Assembly: GCA_011959205.1 (NCBI GenBank)
Contig: BLLV01000229.1
Coordinates: forward strand, 1-59,573
Direction: 5' to 3'
Origin: Bacteroidaceae bacterium
GTDB taxonomy: Bacteria; Bacteroidota; Bacteroidia; Bacteroidales; Bacteroidaceae
DNA: 59,573 nucleotides
Shown: positions 8,689-17,816 of the stretch, piece after piece
How the letters are laid out: the number at the start of each line of letters is the position of its first letter
How positions within the stretch are numbered: position 1 is the first letter of the stretch
Translations under genes and position numbers: made by a program
Notes under the pieces: model-generated
What the model was told of the DNA's origin: nothing
Database searches by the model: none
The model's input: only the letters and a program-made list of their open reading frames with translations

Positions 8689-10011
8689 TTATTCTGTTAC
8701 TTCATCAACTCCTAATACTAAATCCAAATCGGCCTTAGCCACCAGATAATCATAGATGGACTGGTTATAAGTCAGTTGAGCCTCTGTCAAAGCCACTTCC
8801 GAACTGTTCAATTCCAAGATCGTTCCTTTTCCCACCTCATATCTTTTTTCGGCAATAGTACGTCCTTTCTCCGCCTGAAATACAGCTTCCTTGTTACTGA
8901 CTACCTGTTCCGTACTGGCGGCCATATTATCCAAATAACTGGTGGCCTGCATCGTGAGCTGACGTTCTGTATGAATACGGTTCTCTTCCAATTGTTTCAT
9001 CTGGATGCGGGTCTGTTTCAATTGAGTAAAATTACTTCCTCTAAATAAAGGAATGCTCAGATTCAGCCCAATCGTAGAATAGGGCCTCCAGTCGTATTCT
9101 TTGAATTTGAAATTATCATTCATTGAAGTATACATATACTGGAAACTGGCAGAAAGCGTCGGCATGAAATTGGTATATTGCAACTTCAGTGTCTGTTTTA
9201 ATTGCAAGGCATTCAGTTCCAACTGTTTCAACGTACTATTATTTACCAGATTGTTAGGACGGGGCATCGCCTGGCGGGTAAACATTGACATTTCATAATC
9301 CTTCAGATTGCCTTCAACCGCTACCTTTACATCAGCTTCCATCCCCATCAAGACCTTTAACTGCAGATTGGCCAAATTCACTCCATTACGGGCAGACACC
9401 ACAGCAGGCTTCAGGCTGCGCATCTGCACATCCGCACTAATCTTATCATATTCACTGACAGCCCCTTGTTCATATTTAGCCTTTACCACCTTGTAATTAT
9501 CTTCACTCTGCTTATAACTTTTAAGCAGCACCTCATAACTATCTTGCGCCAAAAGCAACTGAAAAAAAGCTTTGGTTACTTGATTCACCATATCCAACCG
9601 TGAAGCACGCGATTTTTCTACCGCCAAATTCACATCGGTCTCTGTCAAACTGATACTTTTATAAAGAGCCGGAGCAAAAACCGGCAGACTGACAGACAGA
9701 CCACCACTGTAAGTATTGTCCGTACCAACTTCAATCACCTCTCCCATCATGGCAAATGATTGTTTCTTTATGGCGCGTGAATAACTGCCCACCAAACTGG
9801 CTTCCGGAAAAAGACCTGCATAAGCTTCCCGACGGGCTTCTTTCTTTAACTGGATTTCCTGACCGGCGACTTTTATGGTGGGATTGTCGCTCAATGCTAC
9901 CCGGACTGCGTCCTGTAAGGTAATCCTCAATGTGTCTTGCGCTTGTGCACTTTGTATTGCTACATAAAGTAATACAAACAAAGCCAACGTAGATTTACAA
10001 CAAAATTTCAT
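8689..10011 (-). CDS. TolC-family outer membrane efflux protein (pump 1)
   Basis: Outer-membrane channel of 440 residues with a Sec signal peptide (MKFCCKSTLALFVLLYVAIQ, cleavage after SAQA). Two TolC/OEP repeats are visible, each with long amphipathic helices (for example VNQVTKAFFQLLLAQDSYEV and MQATSYLDNMAASTEQVV) and beta strands (SLVGSYSRAI, LSASFQYMYT). Unlike the channel of pump 2, it is not a lipoprotein. It is 36 bp after the TetR gene and 26 bp before the adaptor, so channel, adaptor and permease are ordered in one transcript. Confidence 0.92.
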   Translation of the reverse strand: MKFCCKSTLALFVLLYVAIQSAQAQDTLRITLQDAVRVALSDNPTIKVAGQEIQLKKEARREAYAGLFPEASLVGSYSRAIKKQSFAMMGEVIEVGTDNTYSGGLSVSLPVFAPALYKSISLTETDVNLAVEKSRASRLDMVNQVTKAFFQLLLAQDSYEVLLKSYKQSEDNYKVVKAKYEQGAVSEYDKISADVQMRSLKPAVVSARNGVNLANLQLKVLMGMEADVKVAVEGNLKDYEMSMFTRQAMPRPNNLVNNSTLKQLELNALQLKQTLKLQYTNFMPTLSASFQYMYTSMNDNFKFKEYDWRPYSTIGLNLSIPLFRGSNFTQLKQTRIQMKQLEENRIHTERQLTMQATSYLDNMAASTEQVVSNKEAVFQAEKGRTIAEKRYEVGKGTILELNSSEVALTEAQLTYNQSIYDYLVAKADLDLVLGVDEVTE

Positions 10012-10047
10012 TAACTATTACTCTTTATTTAGTGACTTATTCAATTT

Positions 10048-10668
10048 CTAACCGCACTTATTATGTTTACTATCTTTTATATTCAATAAAAAATCATCCA
10101 CTATCTTCAATCCCTTTTCAGTGGAAATGCCACGCATGTGCATAAATACGACTGTTTCATATATTTCACCTAGTGTATAGAACTTGCATATTTCCGAATG
10201 CAACAACAAGTCCATCTGCTCACATACCATAGCTCGTACAATATCATAATTTACATCATTTCTAAAAATACCTTGTTCCACTCCTTTGCGATAAAACTCC
10301 ATAGCCGAATCCAAATTCTCCTTCCGGCTTTCATTAATGTAACGCATTACCTTGGGATATTTCTCAATATCCTCAAAGAATTTCCGGTTTGTATTCTGAA
10401 AGTCCTGAGCACTTCTTTGGAAAAACTTCAAGAGGACTTCCAAAACATTTTCTGCTTTGGAAGCCACCTGAGCCATATATTCCTGCATTTCCTCTCGATG
10501 TAGCTTCATGACATCAAGTAATAAATCCTCCTTATCATGGAACAACTCATAAAGCGTACGTTTAGATATAGACAATCCGGTAGCAATATCATCCATCCGC
10601 ACTGTTTTAACGCCTTTCCGTGTAAATTCTTTCGCCGCAGCCAAAACGATGTGTTCTTTTACTACCAT
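10048..10668 (-). CDS. TetR/AcrR-family transcriptional regulator
   Basis: Likely local repressor of the efflux genes, about 206 residues from the chosen Met at 10668. The N-terminal helix-turn-helix is clear: IVLAAAKEFTRKGVKTVRMDD, then IATGLSISKRTLYELFHDKEDLL with the usual Tyr/Phe and Lys of helix 3. The remainder is all-helical ligand-binding and dimer domain. Longer starts exist at 10701 and 10722; they add a Lys/Arg-rich or hydrophobic extension atypical of the family, but the longest would place the start 7 bp after the LpxA-like gene. It is transcribed with both pumps, so autoregulation is likely. The ligand is unknown. Confidence 0.9.
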   Translation of the reverse strand: MVVKEHIVLAAAKEFTRKGVKTVRMDDIATGLSISKRTLYELFHDKEDLLLDVMKLHREEMQEYMAQVASKAENVLEVLLKFFQRSAQDFQNTNRKFFEDIEKYPKVMRYINESRKENLDSAMEFYRKGVEQGIFRNDVNYDIVRAMVCEQMDLLLHSEICKFYTLGEIYETVVFMHMRGISTEKGLKIVDDFLLNIKDSKHNKCG

Positions 10669-10729
10669 TTTATCTGTTCTTTTTTTCCTGACGCTATTCA
10701 TTCTTAACATAAAGGGAAACAAGATACAC

Positions 10730-11503
10730 TTATTTTATAATACCCAGCTTAGAATTTCTGACAAACTCTATCAAATGTACAATTTCAGGACTAGACGGAA
10801 CCTGTTCTTCAATACGGCGCAATGCATCCTCTGTAGACGTATTCGCTTTATACAATATACGGAAAGCATGCGCTATATGTTTAATAATTGTTTCCGAGAA
10901 TCCTTCATGCTGCAATACCGTATTATTGATACTGTAAAAAACAGTAGGTTCGTGAGCAGCCACACAGTAAGGAGGAATATCCTTGGTAAAACGACACCCG
11001 CCCTGCACGGCGGCATAAGTTCCCAAACGAGTCTTACCCTGCATCAGCACATTGGAAGTAAGAATGGCATAATCCTCGATCACACAACAGCCCGACACCT
11101 GCGAACCGTTACCGATAATACAATTATGACCAATGATCACATCATGTGAAATACGTGCTCCCTGCATAATGAAATTACCATTTCCTATCACGGTCTCATC
11201 TCCTGCGAAAGTAGCGCGAATAATTACCGCATTCTCACGGATCGTATTATTGTTACCTATACGGGCAATGGTATCATCCCCCGTATAAGTGAAATCTTGC
11301 GGAGCCGCAGCAATCACAGCTCCGTTATAAATAGTATTTCCGTTACCGATGCGTGCGCCGCTCATAATGCTGGCGTTGGGCATGATGACATTATCATCAC
11401 CTATCTCTACATTCTTATCAATGTAGACAAACGGGTGAATCGTTACGTTTTTCCCGATTTTTGCTGACGGGTCTACATAAGCTAACGGACTAATCATATT
11501 CAT
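10730..11503 (-). CDS. LpxA-like left-handed beta-helix acyltransferase paralogue
   Basis: UDP-N-acetylglucosamine O-acyltransferase family protein, 257 residues. Hexapeptide repeats (I-G-x-x-x-x) fill residues 10-175, followed by the LpxA-type helical tail (GFSETIIKHIAHAFRILYK). Compared from memory with E. coli LpxA, the catalytic base His125 is kept (His120 in ARISHD), as are the Asp of PQDF and the GGC ruler region, but His122, His144 and His160 correspond to Arg117, Cys139 and Gln155. So it may acylate a different nucleotide sugar or use a different acyl chain rather than be the housekeeping LpxA, which in this phylum is usually beside lpxD/lpxC-fabZ. It lies 17 bp after the pump 2 channel gene and just before tetR. 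Enzyme family is firm; substrate is uncertain. Confidence 0.85.
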   Translation of the reverse strand: MNMISPLAYVDPSAKIGKNVTIHPFVYIDKNVEIGDDNVIMPNASIMSGARIGNGNTIYNGAVIAAAPQDFTYTGDDTIARIGNNNTIRENAVIIRATFAGDETVIGNGNFIMQGARISHDVIIGHNCIIGNGSQVSGCCVIEDYAILTSNVLMQGKTRLGTYAAVQGGCRFTKDIPPYCVAAHEPTVFYSINNTVLQHEGFSETIIKHIAHAFRILYKANTSTEDALRRIEEQVPSSPEIVHLIEFVRNSKLGIIK

Positions 11504-11520
11504 TTTCTTTTTAAGGTTAA

Positions 11521-12921
11521 TTATTCACGTCCACCGCCCAATGCGCTGTACAAGTTAATAACAGCCTGCATACGCTGGAAAGTATCGGATACTTCGTTCA
11601 ACCAGGCACTCAACAATGACTGCTGTGCGGTAATGATTTCCAGATAAGTGGCCTTTCCCGCCTGAAACAAATCATTGTTCATCTCCACCGCTTTCTGCAT
11701 TTCAGCAACCTGTGCCTGATGCTCGCTCAATTTTTTATCTGCCGTATCATATAGGAACAAAGCGTCACTCACTTCCTTACCAGCCTCCAGAATAGTCTGC
11801 TGATAATTCATTTTGGCAATCTGTTCTTCCGCTTTCGATACTTTCAAGTTGGCAATCAATTTTCCACGCTGGAAAATGGGCTGGGTCAATGAGCCTATAG
11901 CATTCCAGAGCATGACGGCAGGATTAGAGATCACTGTACCATTGGAACCATTGGTCCATCCCAAAGTACCGGTAATATTGACACTGGGATAGAAAGCGGA
12001 ACGCGCCTGGTTGGTTGTATAATAAGCACTGGCTAATGCCAATTCTGCCGCTTTTACATCCGGTCTGTTCTCAAGCAGCTGCAGAGGAACCCCTACCGCC
12101 AAATCTACAGGCATCACTTGCTCCTCTAATGTTCCACGGTCTATATTTTGGGGAGCCTTGGCGAGCAATACAGAGATGGAATTTTCCGTTTCGCGCACCT
12201 GACGTTTCAGGTCAGCCAATGAAGCTTCTGTTTGATGATAAGCACCTTTGCTCTGTGCCACAGCTGTCTCGGTTGTCATACCGGCTTCTTTCATTGCCTC
12301 CATCGTACGCACCGTTTCTTTCATTAATGCCACATTCTGCTCGGTCACACTGACCTGCCGGTCGAGCATCAATAAAGAATAATAAGCATTGGCTATACCA
12401 CCAATCAACTGTGAACGCACTGCCTGCTGATAGGCCTTATTTTGCAAATAAGAAGCTTTCTGACCACGATGGGCATTCAGTAATTTGCCGAACAAATCAA
12501 CTTCCCAACTTGCAGAAGCAGGCAAAGTGTAGTTCTTTACAGGAGTACTTTTATCCACACTAGTCAACGAACCTTGTGGAGCAAGGGCCAAAGAAGGCAG
12601 ATAAGACAAACGAGCTGATGTCAATAACGCCTTCGCCTCCTTCACACGCAAGATAGCGGCCTGCATATCTACATTGTTTGCCAATCCTTCTTCAATCAGC
12701 ATCTGCAATTTCGGATCACGGAAAATTTCTTTCCATGACAAGTTACCCATATTGGTTGTATCGTTGGCAGCCAATGCATCGTTGGCGGCAACCGGGTCAC
12801 GATAGATGCCTGTGGCATCTATCGACTCGGGACGATCGTATGATTTATAGATGTGGCAACCGCTTAATAAAAACGATGCGCAACATAATCCTATTATCTT
12901 TTTCATTGTTCTTCTGTTCAT
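11521..12921 (-). CDS. OprM/NodT-type outer membrane efflux lipoprotein (pump 2)
   Basis: Outer-membrane channel of 466 residues with a lipoprotein signal ending LLSGC (lipidation at Cys22 from the first Met). The start is set by a 4-bp ATGA overlap with the permease stop, which suggests translational coupling; Met6 (12906) is an alternative giving the same mature protein. Two OEP repeats follow, with the hallmark IPxxLLENRPDVKAAE-type segment seen here as LQLLENRPDVKAAELALASA. The last repeat ends in GGGRE. With the adaptor and permease upstream this is a complete tripartite pump. Confidence 0.93.
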   Translation of the reverse strand: MNRRTMKKIIGLCCASFLLSGCHIYKSYDRPESIDATGIYRDPVAANDALAANDTTNMGNLSWKEIFRDPKLQMLIEEGLANNVDMQAAILRVKEAKALLTSARLSYLPSLALAPQGSLTSVDKSTPVKNYTLPASASWEVDLFGKLLNAHRGQKASYLQNKAYQQAVRSQLIGGIANAYYSLLMLDRQVSVTEQNVALMKETVRTMEAMKEAGMTTETAVAQSKGAYHQTEASLADLKRQVRETENSISVLLAKAPQNIDRGTLEEQVMPVDLAVGVPLQLLENRPDVKAAELALASAYYTTNQARSAFYPSVNITGTLGWTNGSNGTVISNPAVMLWNAIGSLTQPIFQRGKLIANLKVSKAEEQIAKMNYQQTILEAGKEVSDALFLYDTADKKLSEHQAQVAEMQKAVEMNNDLFQAGKATYLEIITAQQSLLSAWLNEVSDTFQRMQAVINLYSALGGGRE

Positions 12922-15900
12922 TTACGGGTGTATTGTTCAATTTCGGGTTCAACCTCTGTATTGTCCACACTCTCCCATTCAATCGGCTTGAATTTCTCTT
13001 GTAACCATTGGAATACCACAAACAATACGGGTACGATGAAGATCTGGAAAATCATACCGACCAACATACCGCCAATAGCCGAAGCTCCCAAAGTACGGTT
13101 ACCATGAGCACCGACTCCCATAGCCAACATCAACGGAATCAAACCTACAATCATGGCCAATGAAGTCATTAAAATCGGACGCAAACGGGCTGCCGCACCT
13201 AAAACCGCTGCCCAAGAAATACTCATTCCCTGCTTGCGGCGATCCAAAGCAAACTCTACAATCAGAATGGCGTTCTTCGCCAACAATCCCATCAACATGA
13301 TCAATGCAATCTGCATATAAATGTCATTTGACATGGTTCCCAAAATCATCTTCAAAGCCGGGATATTTCCCAATGCCGCAAATCCGTTTACAAACAAGAA
13401 GCTGCCCAACAGGCCGAACGGTACTGAAAGCAATACCGACAACGGCAGAATGTAACTTTCATACTGTGCACTCAGCAACAAGTAAACGAATACGAAACAC
13501 AAGATAAAGATGATACCAGTGGAACTACCGCTGGTAGATGCCTCTTCACGAGCCATACCTCCCAACTCATAACCGTAACCGGTAGGCAAATTCTCTTTGG
13601 CTACTTCTGCAATAGCTTGCAAAGCTTGCCCTGAAGTATAGCCGCTGGCAGGAGCCACCATCACCTTGATAGCTGTATAAAGGTTGAAACGGCTGATAAC
13701 GTCCGGTCCATACACTTTCTTGATAGAAACAAACTGAGAGATAGGAGCCATCTCATTGCCATTACGAATCTTGATGCTATTCAGAGATTCCAGATTCTTA
13801 GTCGCTTCGGGTTCCGCCTGAATCATTACACGGTACATCTTGCCGAAACGGTTGAAGTTAGAAGCATACAAACCTCCGAAATATCCCTGCATGGTCGTCA
13901 AAATATCACTGGGGCTGATACCTGCTTTCTTACAAGCGGCAGCATCAATATCCAACATATATTGAGGAAAGTTCGGGTTGAAGGTGGTCTGGGCCGAATT
14001 AATTTCGGGACGCGCCTTCAACGCATCCATATAGTTCAATACCACATCGTAGAAATGGTTCAAATCACCACCGGTCTTATCCTGCATGTTCAACTCAATA
14101 TCACTGGACGCCGAATAACCCGGAATCATAGGAGGAGCAAAGAACAATACCTGCGCATCTTTGATAATCTTCTGTGCACGCATAAACAAAGTACCTACCA
14201 CAACATCCGAATTCTGCATCATGGAACGTTTTTCCCAGTCTTTCAGTTTAATAATCAAAGAACCGTATGAGGGGCCTTGTCCGCCGATAAAGCCGAAACC
14301 GGAAATCACAGTACGCGAATCTACCGCAGGTTCGGCAGCCACCAAGCTGTCTACACGGTTCAAAATCTCCATGGCACGTTCCTGCGAGGTACCGGGAGGC
14401 AATGTCACCGCACCCATGATAGTACCCGTATCCTCGTTAGGCACCATACCGGTAGGAGTAACCTTCATAAAGAACACCAACAGAATGATAGAAGCGGCAA
14501 CCAATCCGAATGACAACCATTTCTTATGAATAAAGAACACTACGTGTTTCTTATACTTCTTCAAAAGAGAATCGTATGCCGCATTAAAGGCTGTATGAAA
14601 ACGTTCTACACGAGTCATCTTCTTGGCTCCATGTCCTTCATCATGCGGTTTCAAGAAAATAGCGCACAATGCCGGTGACAAAGTCAGTGCATTTAACGCT
14701 GAAAAACCGATAGAGATAGCCATAGTGATACCAAACTGACGATAGAATGTACCGGCAGTACCTCCCATGAAACTCACCGGAATGAACACGGACATCATGA
14801 CTAATGTAATAGAAACGATAGCTCCGCCCAATTCGCTCATGGCATCAATGGAAGCCTCGCGGGAAGACTTATAGCCCTGATCCAACTTGGCATGAACACC
14901 CTCGACTACGACTATGGCATCATCGACCACAATCGCAATGGCAAGCACCATCGCCGAAAGTGTCAACAAGTTCACACTGAAACCAATCAGCTTCAGCACA
15001 AAGAAAGTAGCGATCAACGCCACCGGAATAGCGATAGCCGGAATCAATGTGGAGCGCATATCCTGCAAGAAAATATATACCACGATAAACACCAGGATAA
15101 ATGCCTCAATCAATGTTTTAATTACTTCATGAATAGAAGCAAACAAGAAGTCATTGGCATTCTGGGCAATATTGATATTCATACCGGTAGGCAATGATTC
15201 CCGTGCCTTTGCAAGTACTTCCTCCAAATTGGAAATAGTTTCGGTAGCATTGGTACCAGCCATCTGATAAACAATACAAGACACAGCCTTATGGCCATTT
15301 ACCATATTATTAAATGTATAAGACAAACGCCCTAATTCTATATCGGCCACATCTCCCAAACGAAGCACATTACCATCGGGCAATGCCTTGATTACAATAT
15401 CTTCAAACTCATTTGTTTGCTGCAAACGTCCTTTATAACGGATTGTATATTGGAAAGTCTGATTACCACGTTCACCGAATTGCCCCGGAGCTGCTTCGAT
15501 ATTCTGTTCAGCCAAAGCTGCAGACACATCGGTAGGAACCAGTCTATACTGCGCCATCACGTCCGGTTTCAACCAAATACGCATCGAATAGTCTTGCCCC
15601 AACACATTAGCGTCACCTACTCCCTTTACACGCTTGATTTCAGGAATCAAGTTAATATTAGCATAGTTCTCAATGAACTCAATATTATATGAGTCGGTTT
15701 CATCATACAATGAAAACACCATCAACATGGAGTTCTGGCGTTTCTGAGTAGTCACACCCACCCTGGTAACTTCCGCAGGCAGCAAACCTTGTGCCATGGA
15801 GACACGGTTCTGCACATTGACCGCCGCCATATCGGGATCGGTACCTTGGTTAAAATACACATTGATATCAGCCGCACCGTTGTTTGATGCTGACGACTGG

Positions 15901-16136
15901 ATATACATCATGTTCTCCACACCGTTTATCTGGTCTTCCAACGGAGCAATGACTGAATTCAATACGGCTGTGGAGTTGGCACCGGTATAAGTGGCACGTA
16001 CCTGCACCGTAGGAGGTGCAATGTCCGGATATTGCGTAACCGGCAATGTAGCAAGTCCGATGATACCCAGAATAACTATCAAAACGGAGATTACCGTTGA
16101 TAGCACCGGACGGTTAATAAATCTATCTAGTTTCAT
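12918..16136 (-). CDS. RND efflux permease, HAE1/AcrB-type (pump 2)
   Basis: Trimeric inner-membrane proton/drug antiporter, 1072 residues. It begins MKLDRFINRPVLSTVISVLI, the family's usual N-terminus, and carries the helix 4 Asp pair (AIAIVVDDAIVVVEGV) and helix 10 Lys (LMGLLAKNAILIVEF). The pore-domain text QTFQYTIRYKGRL and the Gly-rich switch loop GFGFIGGQGPSYG are typical of hydrophobic/amphiphilic exporters (AcrB, MexB, BmeB). It lies 53 bp after the adaptor gene and overlaps the channel gene by 4 bp. Confidence 0.96.
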   Translation of the reverse strand: MKLDRFINRPVLSTVISVLIVILGIIGLATLPVTQYPDIAPPTVQVRATYTGANSTAVLNSVIAPLEDQINGVENMMYIQSSASNNGAADINVYFNQGTDPDMAAVNVQNRVSMAQGLLPAEVTRVGVTTQKRQNSMLMVFSLYDETDSYNIEFIENYANINLIPEIKRVKGVGDANVLGQDYSMRIWLKPDVMAQYRLVPTDVSAALAEQNIEAAPGQFGERGNQTFQYTIRYKGRLQQTNEFEDIVIKALPDGNVLRLGDVADIELGRLSYTFNNMVNGHKAVSCIVYQMAGTNATETISNLEEVLAKARESLPTGMNINIAQNANDFLFASIHEVIKTLIEAFILVFIVVYIFLQDMRSTLIPAIAIPVALIATFFVLKLIGFSVNLLTLSAMVLAIAIVVDDAIVVVEGVHAKLDQGYKSSREASIDAMSELGGAIVSITLVMMSVFIPVSFMGGTAGTFYRQFGITMAISIGFSALNALTLSPALCAIFLKPHDEGHGAKKMTRVERFHTAFNAAYDSLLKKYKKHVVFFIHKKWLSFGLVAASIILLVFFMKVTPTGMVPNEDTGTIMGAVTLPPGTSQERAMEILNRVDSLVAAEPAVDSRTVISGFGFIGGQGPSYGSLIIKLKDWEKRSMMQNSDVVVGTLFMRAQKIIKDAQVLFFAPPMIPGYSASSDIELNMQDKTGGDLNHFYDVVLNYMDALKARPEINSAQTTFNPNFPQYMLDIDAAACKKAGISPSDILTTMQGYFGGLYASNFNRFGKMYRVMIQAEPEATKNLESLNSIKIRNGNEMAPISQFVSIKKVYGPDVISRFNLYTAIKVMVAPASGYTSGQALQAIAEVAKENLPTGYGYELGGMAREEASTSGSSTGIIFILCFVFVYLLLSAQYESYILPLSVLLSVPFGLLGSFLFVNGFAALGNIPALKMILGTMSNDIYMQIALIMLMGLLAKNAILIVEFALDRRKQGMSISWAAVLGAAARLRPILMTSLAMIVGLIPLMLAMGVGAHGNRTLGASAIGGMLVGMIFQIFIVPVLFVVFQWLQEKFKPIEWESVDNTEVEPEIEQYTRK

Positions 16137-16189
16137 TCTCTATATACCTTATTTATATAAACGAAATTAACCTGTTTATTTTATACTGA

Positions 16190-17401
16190 TTATTTAAAGG
16201 CTGTGGCAATATTGCCTTCCTTCTGGTCTTTCAGGTGTTGTTGATATTTAGCCTCTTTCTGTTCCGGAGTGATCGGGGTAATTGTCTGGCCGTCCTTCAA
16301 TATCTGTACACCTTCTACTACAATTTTATCGCCGGGCTTCAAGCCACCGGTAACAATATAATTCTTACCATCACTCAAATTCGACACTTTAATTTCAGTA
16401 TGTTTCAATGTATTATCCGACTGAAGTACATACACAAACTTTTTGTCCTGAATTTCCTGTGTAGCCGACTGAGGAATCAGAATGATATCTTCCATTGTAT
16501 AAGGGAAAATGACATTCGCCATACCGCCACTACGCAATACAAACTGCTTGTTTGGGAAAACAGCACGCATACTCACCGAACCGGTAGTTTGGTCAATAAC
16601 ACCACTTACAGCATCAATTTTACCTTCTTCCGTATACATCGTACCGTCAGCCAATTCCAAATTCACAGCCGGCATCTTCTCCAGTTGTTCCTTTAGTGTG
16701 CCACCGGCTCTTGTCAAGCCTAACAACTGTTTTTCGGTCATAGAGAAATACACATACATCTCACCGATTTCGCTTACAGTAGTCAACGGTTGTGCCACCG
16801 AAGGACTCACCAAGCTACCTATACGATACGGAAATGTACCAACCACACCATTCGATGGACTGGTCACTGTACAGAAAGCTAAATTCTGACGAGCACTGGT
16901 CAACTGAGCCTCAGCCTGAGCCAAACCGGCCTTTGCAGAAAGCAATTGATCCACCGCACTTTGATACTCAAAATCACTGATAATTTTCTTATCATACAAA
17001 TTTTTCTTCTGTTGTTCATTCAATGTCAGCGTATTAACATTTGATTTTGCCATCTCTACAGCAGCCTTTGCCTGACGTTCGGCAGCTGCATACTGTGTAG
17101 GATCAATCTGGAACAACGCCTGGCCTTTCTTTACAGTTGCGCCTTCATCCACACAAAGCCTTACGATAAAACCGGAAACCTGAGGACGCACTTCAATATC
17201 CTGAACACCCTTGATGGTAGCAGGATAAGAAGTGGACTGTCGGCTGGCTGTAGACTGTACAGCCACAACAGTGAATTCGTCATCACCCAACTTCATACCG
17301 CTCTGACCACCTCCACAACTGCTTAAAACAGTCATTGCCGCCATAAATATCGCAAGGCGGCTCCATGAAAAACACTTCATACTATTTACTGTCATCTTCA
17401 T
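16190..17401 (-). CDS. RND periplasmic adaptor lipoprotein (MFP, pump 2)
   Basis: AcrA-like adaptor, 403 residues, lipobox VLSSC with lipidation at Cys29. The lipoyl halves (EVRPQVSGFIVRLCVDEGATVKKGQ and TVTSPSNGVVGTFPYRIG) flank an alpha-hairpin from about residue 95 to 165. Beta-barrel and membrane-proximal domains follow (IILIPQSATQEIQDKKFVYV). It is the first gene of the nine-gene minus-strand run, 86 bp downstream of a promoter box at 17487-17494. A second in-frame Met (MKCFSW) would shorten the N-region by seven residues without altering the mature protein. Confidence 0.93.
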   Translation of the reverse strand: MKMTVNSMKCFSWSRLAIFMAAMTVLSSCGGGQSGMKLGDDEFTVVAVQSTASRQSTSYPATIKGVQDIEVRPQVSGFIVRLCVDEGATVKKGQALFQIDPTQYAAAERQAKAAVEMAKSNVNTLTLNEQQKKNLYDKKIISDFEYQSAVDQLLSAKAGLAQAEAQLTSARQNLAFCTVTSPSNGVVGTFPYRIGSLVSPSVAQPLTTVSEIGEMYVYFSMTEKQLLGLTRAGGTLKEQLEKMPAVNLELADGTMYTEEGKIDAVSGVIDQTTGSVSMRAVFPNKQFVLRSGGMANVIFPYTMEDIILIPQSATQEIQDKKFVYVLQSDNTLKHTEIKVSNLSDGKNYIVTGGLKPGDKIVVEGVQILKDGQTITPITPEQKEAKYQQHLKDQKEGNIATAFK

Positions 17402-17486
17402 AACTAATATTAACGAACTTTACTTATTTATCGAATTAACAGAGGTTTATAGAAAACTTTTTGAACCCAATCAGTTTTTACTGTCG

Positions 17487-17494
17487 CAAAAGTA
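17487..17494 (-). promoter_or_regulatory. -7 box of the nine-gene efflux cluster
   Basis: Minus-strand TACTTTTG fits TAnnTTTG. It predicts a leader of roughly 80 nt before the pump 2 adaptor start. No convincing TTTG -33 element was found at 19-21 nt. Confidence 0.5.
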
Positions 17495-17767
17495 GTCATT
17501 TTTTCGGCATTTGTTCGTTTAGCCTACCAGCTTTAACTATAAATAACGTGCACACACAAAAGGACACCTGTCATGTAAACATGTTTTATACCTATTCCTT
17601 TCGCATTCAGGCATTAATAACTAAAATACATTAGACCATGACACAACTCATTTTGGGATCCCTAAAGAATAAAATCTGATTTTCGCACTGATCAAGGCCA
17701 ACACTTAAAAAATCTTCAATTCGACATCATTTTACACTCCTTAGACTTCAAATGATTATTTTATTTG

Positions 17768-17775
17768 TATTTTTG
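17768..17775 (+). promoter_or_regulatory. -7 box of maeB
   Basis: TATTTTTG fits TAnnTTTG, 41 bp upstream of the maeB ATG. A purine-rich AAAGGAAAAA stretch precedes the start by about 7 nt and may help ribosome binding. Confidence 0.55.
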
Positions 17776-17816
17776 CCGCCAATTTAAAACTATATATTAT
17801 TAAAGGAAAAAAGATT

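Larger units (their letters stand above)
17402..17816. other. Divergent intergenic region between efflux cluster and maeB
   Basis: No credible gene is seen in these 415 bp. It holds one promoter box for each direction (17487-17494 minus, 17768-17775 plus) about 270 bp apart. That is ample space for operators, for instance for the cluster's own TetR regulator, but no clear palindrome was found by eye. Confidence 0.6.

Noticed and set aside
4420..16136. Recent tandem duplication of one RND pump
   Set aside because: Gene order, lipidation of the channel and sequence differ between the two sets.
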